A program made the translations under genes and the position numbers. A DNA stretch of 64,000 nt from Siphonodentalium dalli. Its lineage: Eukaryota; Mollusca; Scaphopoda; Gadilida; Siphonodentaliidae. Below, one piece after another: positions 35,035-45,891 of the stretch. Every line of letters begins with the position of its first letter. Within the stretch, counting starts at the first letter, position 1. Location: positions 120,453,509 through 120,517,508 of the forward strand of contig CP136068.1 in the NCBI GenBank assembly GCA_032622095.1, read 5' to 3'. The notes below the pieces were generated by a model, which worked only from the letters and a program-made list of their open reading frames with translations, was not told the DNA's origin and made no database searches.

Positions 35035-36239
35035 TAGGTTATAATTTTGAAATAACAATTACCAAATTATGAAAAGTTCCTCAAGAATATACTAATAGTA
35101 TAGTATAATGATAGTCTGTATGTGATATTATCCACAAAACACACTTTGTTTGAGCCCAGCGTTTGTTCATATTCAGAGTAGTGAGCGATAAGGGTCTGTT
35201 TTCACAGTGTATAAACCGTACAAACATTAAATCGGAAGTTGTTTTCGAAAAGACGAAAAATGCTATTTTTAGAACGTAAATGTGACAGAAATATCACAAC
35301 AACACCACAAAATCCAGGTTTCAGACGGACACACGGTTGCACCACATCTACTAACGTAATTATAAATTGTACATACACATTTGCAGATCGTAAGCGGGGC
35401 CATTTGAGCGAAGGACTGGGTTTAATAGATAAAAACGGCCTTTGATCACTTCAGAAAATAATTTTCTCGCAAAAATTCCCTCTTCAAATGTCATTTTAAC
35501 ACATAGCCAGCATCTGTCGGAAACCCCACTATATTGCAACGGAAAGGCCGTTATGTGTGCAACATATATCGACATGCCCTTGGCTCGAGTGTATTCACAA
35601 TTTAAAAGTAGAGAGTATTTATTTGGACACCCCACTCGTCAGTCTATGTACGCCTAGTTGTGTACGACGACAATACTAGTTGCGACGTTGTACAGGAATC
35701 GTACAGTAATGATATGTTCCTTTCGATCCACTTAAACATAACTATGTCTTCGAAATGTCACGTCATTGAACTTATAGACTCTGTCTGAATCAAACAAGGT
35801 ATTCCTATACTATTTAGTTACTATTATTCGACTCCGCATGTAACAAAGTTGTATTTCGGGGTTGAGGAAATATGTTATATTCTGTTATGATATTGTGTAT
35901 AGGTCAGGGGTGGGGTCTGCAATTGTTTTCTGAACACTAGGCGGGCGGTGATTGGTTCTGCAGCACTGCTTACACATTTTTCCTGGCCCTGTAATTTTGT
36001 TCCTAGAGTCATTTTTCTTCAAAATAATGGGACAGAAGGTTTTAAGAATACTTCTATTATGTAATATGTATGCACTTAACCATTGGTAGGGGGCTTGAGT
36101 TCACCAGCAGTTAATAATGGGGAATGACACCAAGGGGTAATAAAATGTCAGCTTGCTAAATGCTCAAGGATCTATCAATGCACATTGGCATGGAAAGGCT
36201 GATATTTAAATAGTTCTATTACAAATCATTTATTCAACC
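34895..36239. repeat. 1.35 kb segmental duplication, copy 2
   Basis: Counterpart of 31457-32805 at an offset of 3434-3438 bp. It ends at the same base (CAACC at 36235-36239) and then continues into unrelated sequence. The interior has no recognised gene. Confidence 0.9.
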
Positions 36240-36298
36240 TGGTGTAAATGAAAGCATAACACAATAATAGATTCTTCAAATAAATGTAAACTCTTCAA

Positions 36299-36668
36299 GT
36301 AAAGATACTCAATCCGATTCGATGGTTCCCATATCATCAGATTCCAACAACAACATTTTTGTTTGAAATGCCGCGTCAGTTATAAGAATCCAGTAATTGC
36401 CCAAAACTAATGTTAATCACAGTCAACTATAGTATAAAAATTGCCCAAAACATGTTATTGTCAACTATCTGACACAAAAAAGTCACTTGTTTTTAGAGTT
36501 ATCCATCTTCATCCGCAATTTGTTCAGATAAGTCTTCTCGTCGACTATTTACTGGGCGACTTAAAATTAAAATAATAGAATTCAAACAGCGAGATGTGAT
36601 CACTCTGAGCTTTGATGGGTCGGTCCCGCGACTCGAATCAAATATCTTTTCGGATTGAGTAATTTTAA
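36299..36668. mobile_element. MITE family 1, diverged copy
   Basis: It starts TAAAGATACTCAATCCGA and ends TCGGATTGAGTAATTTTAA. The interior is collinear with the 16.1 kb copy but deleted in the right part. The left TTAA is mutated, so only the right flank keeps it. Length about 370 bp. Confidence 0.7.
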
Positions 36669-36747
36669 CTCTTCAAATAAAAATAGACTATTAAACAACT
36701 GTAATAAAATAAAACAAATGTGTTAAAACAAACTTTGACCGATTTCT

Positions 36748-36862
36748 ATGGGAGGCCAAATTCACATTTAATAATTAATTGTGCTTAAGCGCAATCAATT
36801 GCGCTTAAGCGTAATTATTTGCGCTTAAGCGCAATTAATTGCGCTTAAGCGCAATTCATGGT
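36748..36862. repeat. Four 20 bp palindromic units (GCGCTTAAGCGCAATTAATT)
   Basis: From 36781 the 20 bp unit GCGCTTAAGCGCAATTAATT is repeated four times with few changes, and each unit is itself nearly palindromic. It is preceded by 'ctatgggaggccaaattcac', which also flanks the hairpin at 43.81-43.91 kb. Probably the centre of a foldback family. Confidence 0.85.
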
Positions 36863-37365
36863 TATATGTAACAAAACACCCCTGGTGAATAAATAGGTTT
36901 CTCCATAACTTAGCATTAACTCCTATTGACATGTCACCTCTTGGTTTCATTGGTTTGATTGGGTAGGGAGCTAGCCCAACTTCTTTATCAAAATGGCTGA
37001 CTCGCAATAGTATCACTTTCCGTTTTAGTTGGAGCGACTCGTGATAGCATTATATTATCTTCGGTATATATTAGTTGGGGCTACTTGCAATAGCATTACT
37101 TTCTGTATTAGTCGGGGCGACATTGATTTTCTTAAATACAGGCACACCATATGAGGGAAGCAAGCCCTCGGTGACACCACATTCACACTATATGATCATG
37201 GAAATACTATAGATTTGTGCAAGAGATGCTGATTTAATAAGAAAAACTAGAGCTCCAGGACTGAGACACCAAAGCTCCAGTGATTACACACCATGTTTTT
37301 GACAGGGATGCTGATAATATGAAAATATGGTTTTTTTCCCCTGATTTAAGTCAATAAGTAAACCA

Positions 37366-37579
37366 TACAGTAATGCTCTAATTAATCGACTCCTTAACCA
37401 CAGCAGAATTATGGATAACTTTTCAGGATTTAGTCGGACATATGGCTTGTTGCCATTCATTGGAAAGCTCTCGAGAGCTTTTCGATGAATGGCAACAAGC
37501 CATATTTCCGACTAAACCCTGAAATGTTACCCATAATTCTGCTGTGGTTAAGAAGTCGATTAATTAGAGCATTACTGTA
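37366..37579. mobile_element. Near-perfect palindromic MITE, TA-flanked, copy 1
   Basis: TACAGTAATGCTCTAATTAA begins an arm of about 105 bp that is reverse-complemented to end in AGCATTACTGTA at 37579; the centre is AAAGCTCTCGAGAGCTTT. Termini CAGT next to TA suggest a Tc1/mariner-type non-autonomous element. Copy 2 is at 60464-60680. Confidence 0.85.
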
Positions 37580-37740
37580 TGAGGTAAGAAAGCCCTCATG
37601 CAGTGACACCGCATGCATGTATAGACTAAAATCTGTGCAAAAATACATTAAAAACATCATACAAACAATTACTATAAGTTCCGGGAAGGCGACATCAATT
37701 CTTTGGATAGAGGGATGCTGATATTAAATATGTAATTAGT

Positions 37741-38215
37741 ATGGAATCCTATTAGGGCCACTTGCTAATGGCGCTTTCGGCGCACTTTTTGTCGCTTTCG
37801 GCGCGCGCCGAAACATACCCTAATGGCGCACTTTTTGTCGCTTCCGGCGCGCGCCATTAGGGAGTGGACCTAATAGTATGCCTAATAGCGCTTTCGGCGC
37901 GCGCCGAAAGCGACAAAAAGTGCGCCATTAGTAACGCGTCGAAAGCGACAAAATGTGCGCCATTACGGCGCACATTTTGTCGCTTTCGGCGCGCCAAAAC
38001 ATGCGCTAATATCGCACATTTTGTCGCTTTCGGCGCGCGCGCCGAAAGAGCCGAAAGCGACAAAAAGTGCGCCGAAAGCGACAAATAGTGCGCCGTAACG
38101 GCGCATATTTTGTCGCTTTCGTCGCTTTCGGCGCGTTACTAATGGCGCACTTTTTGTCGCTTTCGGCGCATCGCGCCGAAAGCGCCATTAGCAAGTGGCC
38201 CTAATAGGATTCCAT
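37741..38215. repeat. GCGC palindrome array bounded by ~30 bp inverted repeats
   Basis: ATGGAATCCTATTAGGGCCA starts the element and its complement ends it. The inside consists almost entirely of GGCGCACTTTTTGTCGC, GCTTTCGGCGCGCGCCGAAA and their complements arranged as inverted repeats, so nearly every piece can pair with several others. A second copy is at 54040-54301. The frames through it are repeat translations. Strongly GC-rich against AT-rich surroundings. Confidence 0.85.
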
Positions 38216-38220
38216 ATAAT

Positions 38221-40110
38221 AGGTATGCATGGAGTTAGTGTATGTCATGAATGATGTGAACATGTATCCAATGAGTGACTATATGGTTATGAGTGTGTTG
38301 TCCATAGTGAGATGTATAGGTATACAGGGAGAGGTCATGGTCAGGTGTGGGGTGAATCGGTATGAATGGAGTGACTGTATGGCGTATGGTTGTGTATCTT
38401 GTACGGGTGCACCCGGTGTGCCTGTATGGACATTGATGTGGTGTATGGTTATAGCTACATGGCCATCTATGTATTGATTATGTATATATGGAGTGACTGT
38501 AAGATCATGGGTGGGATGTACATGTGTTTTCTGTATGATCATGGATGGGGTGTGTGGATAAATCGTGAGTGAGTTTATGGTTACGGGCAATGTGTGTGGT
38601 ATACGTGGAATGACTGTACTGTCATGAATGAGGTGTATATGCATACCTGGAGTAAGCTGGTGGACATTATCGTGTGGGTATATAGGGAGTGTCCTCGTGG
38701 TAACGGATGGGATGTATATGTTTATATCTCGTGGATGTATTATCATTGGTATGTGTGTAGGGATTAGCTGTATGATCATGGATGGCGTGTATGATTATAC
38801 AGTGCGTTGCTGAACTGTCATGTGTGATGTATACATGCAAGTATGGATGGTATGAGTGGTCGTGTGTGCGGATTTTTTGTATATCTGGAAGGACTGAATG
38901 TCCAGTGGTGAGGTGCATATGTATACCTGGAGTGACTCTATGGTCTGGGTGGGCTTCATATGTATATATCGAGTGGTTACATGCATATGACTGTGTGTGG
39001 AATATGTATACAGGTAGTGACTGTATGGTCAATGGTGAAATGCGTACATGTAGGTATACAAGGAGTGACATCAATGTAATGAATATCTATGCCGGGAGTG
39101 ACTAAATGGTCATGTGTCAGGTGGTGTTCCTGCTTGGCGGTTCGTGGCGGTATGGTCTTGTGCAGGTTATGCGGGTATACAATGGTGTTGCTATATGGTC
39201 ATGTGCGAGGTGTATGTGTATATAGCGAGTGGCTATATGGCCATGAATGATGTGCATATGCACACATTGAGTGACAATACTGACATGGCTGGGTGTATTA
39301 GTATATCTTGAGTGGCTATTCGGCTATGGTGTGACAAATAGGGATACAGTGAGTGACATGGCCAATGGTGAGGTGAATATGTATACCATACACATTACCC
39401 GTAGCCATAAAATCACTCACTATTTATCCACACACCCCATCCGTGATCATACTGAAACACATGCACATCCCACCCATGACCATGTAGCTATATCCACACA
39501 CCACATCAATGTACATACAGGCACACCGGGTGCACCCGTACAGTATACACACAACCATACCCTGCTGGACAAAACAAGTGTCCACTTAACCACAGTGCGG
39601 TTAGCGTTGCCACCGCGGCCGAAATGCAACAACACTGCGGCTCCACCGGCTAACTACAGTTGGGCCGCAGTGTACTTGCCATTCGGCCATGGTGTAGTTG
39701 CTGCGGTGTACATTCATTAAAGTGAAAAAAGATGATACAAACCAGAAATCTAACCACGGTGCACATGCCATTCGGCCGCGTTGTAGTTGCCTTTCGGCCA
39801 TGGTGTACTTGCCGTTCGGCCGCAGTGTACTTGCTTCGGCCGCAGTGCTCAACCGCAGTTACAAACGCTGACACCGCGGCCGAACGGAAAATACACCGCG
39901 GTGCCAATGGACACTTGTTTTGTCGAGCGGGGTACACCATACAGTCAACTCCATTCATACCGATTCACCACACACCTGACCACGACCTCTCCCTGTATAC
40001 CTATACATCTCACTATGGACAACACACTCATAACCATATGGTCACTCATTGTATACATATTCACATCATTGACATTCATGACATACACTAACTCCATATA
40101 TACCTAGTAT
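38221..40110. repeat. 1.9 kb imperfect inverted repeat built of a degenerate 50-60 bp minisatellite
   Basis: The left arm, about 38221-38601, pairs with the right arm 39380-39566 plus 39937-40107 (ACGGGTGCACCCGGTGTGCC at 38403 against GGCACACCGGGTGCACCCGT at about 39521). The spacer, 38602-39380, is made of further degenerate units around GTATACCTGGAGTGACTGTA and ATGGTCATG. The right arm is interrupted by the TIR element at 39563-39936. Long frames (for example 38779-38279, minus) are His/Ile/Thr-rich repeat translations, not genes. Confidence 0.8.
39563..39936. mobile_element. TIR element inserted in the inverted-repeat arm
   Basis: CTGCTGGACAAAACAAGTGT (about 39561-39580) and, at the other end, TGGACACTTGTTTTGTCGAG (about 39908) are inverted copies of about 24 bp with few differences. 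Inside, CATTCGGCCGCAGTGTACTT and close variants are iterated. The element interrupts an otherwise continuous right arm, with CCATAC on both sides. No coding capacity. Confidence 0.65.
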
Positions 40111-40130
40111 TCACCTCACCTATGATCATA

Positions 40131-41320
40131 GAGTAACTCCCTGGCTACCATCTTAGCATCCATCCTGTATCCAGTTGACATTTGTTTATCATAATGGACC
40201 AGAAGAGTCACATATTATGGTTCATCTCAGTTCCGTCTCAAAGTTCTGCCCATTTCCTTCCAATAATATGGTCAGAATCACAAAAGAAGTTCTCCGCAAA
40301 ATTCTATAATTTAAAATGAATTTGTCATGCCCTATACGGACCTGGTACAGCCATAATAGAACATTTAATTGTCAGTTAATTAACTAACACGTATAATAAC
40401 CAAATGGGTCACAATTTGCTACATTTTTGGATAACGCAGAGAATAATGATATATATATATAATGTTATAATGATATATGTAAAAAAATAACTTATTACCA
40501 ATTTGGTTGCCATTTTGGAAGCCATCTTGAGCAATTTGGTCTATAAACACCGTAGTGTGACACATTTAAGATAGACCAATGCAATACACACCTTTCAATT
40601 CAAAGATAGTTACAATATTACTAGAAAAAATTGTCCAAACCCGAAAAGTTAATTTTTTCCGATATTTATGTCAAGTTTTTGTGAGAAACGTCCAATATTT
40701 TTGGTGATGTCAGTGATGACAACAGTAACAATTAACCATGGTGCAGCAGACATGTTAGTATTCAATGTATAGAGGGCATACTAGCCAATTGTGTACATCA
40801 ACCACAACTTGTAAGCGATTGCAGGACACCCTAGGGCAATATTTACCATTTTCCATATTTTGGCGGCCATTTTGAGCCAAAGTAAGAATTTTGGTTTCAC
40901 TTAGTTGGAATATTCATAGGTAATAGTATGCCTAACTTAATTGCAACCTTCTGTTCATTTCTTTTTGAAATATGACTAGAATCCCAGTTGTGATTTTTTG
41001 TGAAATTTTATACCGCGTTCTGTAAAATCGAATTTTTGAGGGATCACAAGCGGATAGGACCCCAATAATTGCATATTTAATTGCTCCAATGGTCAGTTAA
41101 TATACAAAATACAAAATAAAGTCATATTGCTCAACCAGTTCCAAACAGCATGAACTGATCTAGAAGATATTTGGTGGCCATCTTGGGTGGTGAGTTTCAA
41201 TTTCGGCCCAAAATAGTGTCATTATGTCTTAGCTTCATGAAAATATATACATTTTACTAGATTAGTCATGTCAATTTGCAACAAATTCCAAGTAACTGGT
41301 TTTACGTCTGGGAAAAAATT
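40131..41320. other. Intergenic sequence with 'gccattttgg' motifs
   Basis: Phrases such as TTGCCATTTTGGAAGCCATC and GGTGGCCATCTTGGGTGG recur in diverged form, hinting at a very old repeat. No gene is supported. Confidence 0.3.
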
Positions 41321-41339
41321 GGGGGGGGGGGGGGGTATA

Positions 41340-41710
41340 CTTTTTAGGGCGCTAAAAAAAATTTGCTCAAGGCTGACAGATGGCCAGCCGATAAAATCTG
41401 GATGTCGGATACCTGAATTTACAAAATCCGCAGAGAAAAAAACTTTATACGCCAAAACACGCATCCGTGACCTGGCGGCCGGACTAGCAGTGTCGCTCGA
41501 TGTGGAGCCAATTAAACAACTTCGCCAATCAACCGCATCCTGGTGATGATCAAATTTACCTGGCCAACGTCTCGCCAAGCTGTAATAGTTTTTCTCCTAA
41601 CAAAATGATAGAGAAGCTAATTAACGAAGTCCGACAATGTCGCGAACGAATTGAAGGAAGAATGCCGACACAATTAAGATCAATTAATTGTTCTGGTAGT
41701 TTGAATTTCC
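41340..41710 (+). other. Possible coding relic or exon pair, unknown product
   Basis: Two overlapping frames have balanced amino-acid composition unlike the surrounding repeats: one ending TRIRDLAAGLAVSLDVEP (about 41458-41512), the other containing SPNKMIEKLINEVRQCRERI (about 41593-41652) and followed by CTGGTAGTTT, a plausible splice donor near 41695. A G-run of about 15 bases precedes at 41320-41335. I do not recognise either frame; chance remains likely. Confidence 0.2.
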
Positions 41711-41819
41711 AACCAGTATTTAGTGTGACGTTTGTTGTTTTTAGGCCAAATATCGCATAATTGCTTACTTTTTGTAATTTTTTTGGAATATATATATTCA
41801 CACCGACCAATCATTTCTG

Positions 41820-43680
41820 CGCTGTGGCGGGTGTCTATTAGTGGCTTTTGTGACAGTTGGCCAATACGGATACGATCATGAATTATTGTAGCTCACATGC
41901 TCAGGCTCATCAGTTAGGTGTTATTGTGTTAAAATAAGACTTTTTCCGGTGGGAGAAAATGCTCAGAAACCACATACCCAGGCATTTTGTGTAGCGTTTT
42001 TCTCAGACATAGAAACTAACGGACCGTGCGGAAGCGTGCATATGTTGGCACTGATATCACCCTACAGGGCTGTGGGCCGTTTAATGTAATAAATATGATA
42101 ATTACCTGTCAATGTCGATATAAGAGAGTGTCTGTGCTTCCGTCGGACAAAGCGCTATTTGACCGCCACAGCGGCCCGCACTGTCCAGCACAGCTGACAA
42201 ACACCCACCACCACGCAGAAACGATTGATCGGTGCACATGTAAATGAAAATAAAATATATGTTTTTATTTTAAAGGAATGGTTATCGTCCACGTTGGGTA
42301 ATGCAGTAACAATATGCACATTCGTTGAAACCGTGATACTTGGCAAGCAGACAGATTGTTAAAATATAGAAAGATTTTATGCCTATAGTGCCCTATACCA
42401 ATCATACATATCTTCAAGACATACGCGGTGTTATGTAACAAAACGCCAAATTATGTAACATACATTGGATTTTGTTTACATGACACTGTTCAGCTCTTGA
42501 CAATAGTATGCTATCTACATGATATTTATGATTGGTATAAGTCAATATAAGAACAAAATAAGTCTACATTTTAATATTCTTTCTGTTTACAATTAGGGGC
42601 CAGAATTACAGAAAATAGGGCTTTGCCCCAAGATTGGGTTCTAGCTCATAAAACAGGACGTTGGCCCCTTTTTGTAAAAAAAAACAATGGATTGGACCAA
42701 TAAATTCCTCATAAAAAAAAAGTTCTTCCGAGTCACTATCAAACAGAAACTGTTCGTCAATTGCTAATAGCAGTTTTTAGACAAAGGCAATATTCAGAAT
42801 TTGAGGGGGACTGTTAGTTTTTTGGATATTCTGCATACAAATTTTTACCCAACTAAGTTCTATATTATATTGATGCGTGCTTCTAAGGGCAAAGAAATTT
42901 CTAAGACTAAACATGGGCTCGAAATGTGCTCAGCGAATGTAATGTAAGTCTTTGAAGACATTGGTTTGTTTGAAAATACAGTGCGAAAAATACAATTTTA
43001 AATAAATCTTTTCATCTGATATGCAACTCTGACCATTTTCTGTTTGCAAATTCAGGTTTTTATAACACATATATATTATTAACATCATGACATACCAGAT
43101 ATGTGAACTATTCAAAAAGGAAGTTTATATTCCACGAGTCTTCGCTGATTTGTGGCTTATTTTTTGTGGATTCGAGTGACCACCAAAAATGTCGCATAGC
43201 TCAAAATGCTCACATCTGATGTTCTGGACTTCTAGTATAGTGTCTGTGATGTTATTTTGCATAATTAGACAACAAAACTCTTCAGTTGTATTCATTTCCT
43301 TAGTTTGCCTCTTTTAGGCCTAATATACCTGGACTAATAGATCATGAGATAATATTCTCTCTCTCTGACATAAGGCTGGCATTCTACTTCTAGGCCATCA
43401 GCAACAAAGCCAACAATCAGAATTGTGAAATTTGATTCCAAATTATAATTTCTGAGCATTGAATCGATTAGAAAATATGTCAATATGGCACTCATGGCTC
43501 AATAGCACACATGATTAATTCTGACAAACTACGTAATCCAAATTGATTATCAATCGCACATGTTCAATATCAAACAACACAGGTGCATTTAATCCTGTTA
43601 TAATACGTCATAGGATTTTATTAATGAATATAAATGACATATGAAGCTTACTTCTTGCGGTAATTATGTAACATCTGTAA
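41820..43680. other. Intergenic sequence, no recognised gene
   Basis: AT-rich single-copy-looking sequence. The short frames at 42026-42346 overlap on both strands and have no domain. Confidence 0.3.
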
Positions 43681-43681
43681 G

Positions 43682-44100
43682 TTAAACAGGAAAGGGAGAA
43701 CCCAAAATCGATGTACTAAACCTCGATTTGTGTAAAAAACCTCGATCAAGGTTCTTCGAGACCATGTGACCACTGGTGATATAGTGTGGAGTATTTCATC
43801 TTACACCTATGGGAGGCCAAATTCACATTTAATAATTAATTTTGCTTAAGCGCAATCAAGCACAATTAATTATTAAATGTGAATTTGGCCTTCCACAGGT
43901 GTATTATGAAATACTCCACACTATATATCACTTACACTATATATTACTTCCATTAGTATCATTTTGGTTTAGAGTGTTTCCCCTTATATCATGTGTGTAT
44001 GTTTTGACCAGTGGTCACATGGTCTCGAAGAACCTCGATCGAGGTTTTTTACACAAATCTAGGTTTAGTACATCGATTTTGGATTCTCCCTGACCTGTTA
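43682..44100. repeat. Foldback with GCTTAAGCGC centre and an ~80 bp insertion in the right arm
   Basis: Left arm 43682-43853 (CAAAATCGATGTACTAAACC, GACCATGTGACCACTGGT, GTGGAGTATTTCAT) is mirrored at 43862-44100. The right arm has about 80 extra bases at roughly 43929-44009, between the complements of CCACTGGT and GATATATAGTG. The centre (CCAAATTCACATTTAATAAT, TTGCTTAAGCGC) is shared with 36.75-36.86 kb. Confidence 0.8.
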
Positions 44101-44164
44101 AAGATGGCGTCCTCAGCCAGGTAATAGTTCTCTTCCATCAGCAGAATGTTTCCCTGATAGTTCA

Positions 44165-44690
44165 GGGGGGGATTTTTTTTCCGGACACGTATGCCGGGGT
44201 GGGTGGGTTTTCGATGGGACCGTGGCCAACAAACAATTTTTTCCGCAACTCAATTTTTTTTTCTCCTGCAAGTCTTTTGACTGTTTTTGCAATGAGTTTG
44301 GCTTGAAACACCTTAGAATAAAAGAAATAATGTAATTATAACTGCTAAACTGACTGTAGGCAGTTATCATGTTGTATTTTGTTGCAAATTTTGAAATCCA
44401 AGATGGCCACTGGCAGCCATGTTTTTTTTTGGCCTAATGACCTCAAAATGACTCGTTCCTATTTACATGTCAATGTTAACATCCATGACAAATATTATGC
44501 ACAGAAATTCATATACAACTGTTTACAGTGAATGTCCCCACACAAATCTCTGTTTTAGTGTTAAAAGGGGTGGGTGTCCAAAAATGGTTGGGAAAAAACT
44601 GCCGAAAACGGAAACAATTTTGGACGCGGGGTGGGTGGGTGGGTCCCAACAAGGGTCGAAAGGAAAAAATCAGTTCCAGCAGCAGAATGT
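44165..44690 (-). repeat. Dispersed G/C-run element, inverted copy of 15.56-16.10 kb
   Basis: It contains, in order, a G-run, 'ccggggtgggtggg', 'tgttgcaaattttgaaatcc', 'aagatggccactggc', 'ctcaaaatgactcgttcc', 'acagtgaatgtcccc', 'ctgccgaaaacgg' and 'gggtgggtgggtgggt'. The same phrases occur in reverse order and complement at 15555-16105. One monomer of the 57 kb satellite is embedded. Confidence 0.6.
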
Positions 44691-44819
44691 TTCCCTAATA
44701 GTTCTTCATTACATGGATTCTCTCAAACACAACGCTGAAGCAGCTCCATGAATTACGTTACAAGTTCCCAGTTCTCAAAAGATAATAATAATCGTTACTA
44801 AATCGCCTATGTATGCATA

Positions 44820-45640
44820 ACCATATCAGCTATATACGGGGCTACCCTTGTGGATTCGTCTTGTGCGCCACTTGTCCATCCACAAATCACAAACTAGGTC
44901 AAATACTAGTCCAACTGTTCAAAAGTTGGGCGTAAGTCGTGCGTGGGGTCAAAATAATTAAAACAATGTCAGTTTTCGTTGCTAAATCACCCGTACAAAA
45001 GCAACCACGGAGCTATTCTTATGGATTCTTCTTGTGCCGCCACTGATCCATCTTGAAATCACAAATTAGGTCCAATACGCCCGTCCAGCTGTTAAAAAAA
45101 TGGGCGTGTCGTGCGTGGGGTAAAAATATGGCATTTTCGTTGCTAAATCGCCTGTGTAGGCATAACCATAGCAGCCACGGGGAAGTCCTTGTGGAATCTT
45201 CTTGTGCCGCCAATAGTCCATCTAGAAATCACAAACTAGGTCACATAACCCCGTCCAGCTGTTCAACAATTGGGCGTAAGTCGTGCATGGGGTAAAAATT
45301 GGACAGTTTTCGTTGCTAAATTCCTGAGGTATATATGCACAACCACAGACGCCGCGGGGCTATCCTTATGGATTCTTCTTGTGTCGCCACTATTCCATCT
45401 AGAAATAACAAAATAGGTCACATAGGCCTACGCCAGTTCAGCTGTTCAAAAATTGGGCGTATGTCGTGCTGGGGTCAATTTTTGAATAGCTGGACGGGCG
45501 TATGTGACCTAGTTTGTAATTTCTAGACGAACTAGTGACGGCACATGAAGTATCCACAAGATTGCCTCGTGGATGTTGTGGTATTGCCTACACAGTCGAT
45601 ATAGCAACGAGAAATGACCTATTTTCATTATTTTGACACC
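44820..45640. repeat. ~172 bp satellite, about four direct units and one inverted
   Basis: Direct units contain TATGGATTCTTCTTGTGCCG, TCCATCTAGAAATCACAAA, CCAGCTGTTCAAAAATTGGG and TTTTCGTTGCTAAATCGCC at about 44861, 45031, 45201 and 45377. From about 45474 the orientation flips (AATAGCTGGACGGGCGTATG). The same satellite, in the flipped orientation, continues at 54310-54690, and one fragment is at 47643-47690. Confidence 0.8.
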
Positions 45641-45891
45641 ACGCACGACACCAATCTCTACCAGAGCGCACCAGTCATACTTCCTTTCTGACTCTGTCAC
45701 CGGCTGGGTACTGGTCTGTGCTTCTATATTTAGCATGGGATTAATTTCCAGCAAAAATGGCGAAACCCGATCGCTTCAAAGTCAAATGTTCTAAGTGTTT
45801 TGAGAACAATTCCCGCACTAAAACACGATGACAGAATGGAACACCAGAGCGGTAGTTTTGTTGACGATTTTCGCAAGCTACAGTCTCGCGG

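Noticed and set aside
36781-36860. Possible CRISPR array or origin iterons (20 bp units)
   Set aside because: No spacers, nothing prokaryotic nearby, and the unit is part of a foldback element.
37857-38194. Ser/Arg/Ala-rich frames in the GCGC array
   Set aside because: Frames exist on both strands because the DNA is self-complementary; no coding signal.
38279-38779. 166-codon minus-strand frame
   Set aside because: It translates the degenerate minisatellite (His/Ile/Thr-rich); neighbouring units give similar frames on both strands.
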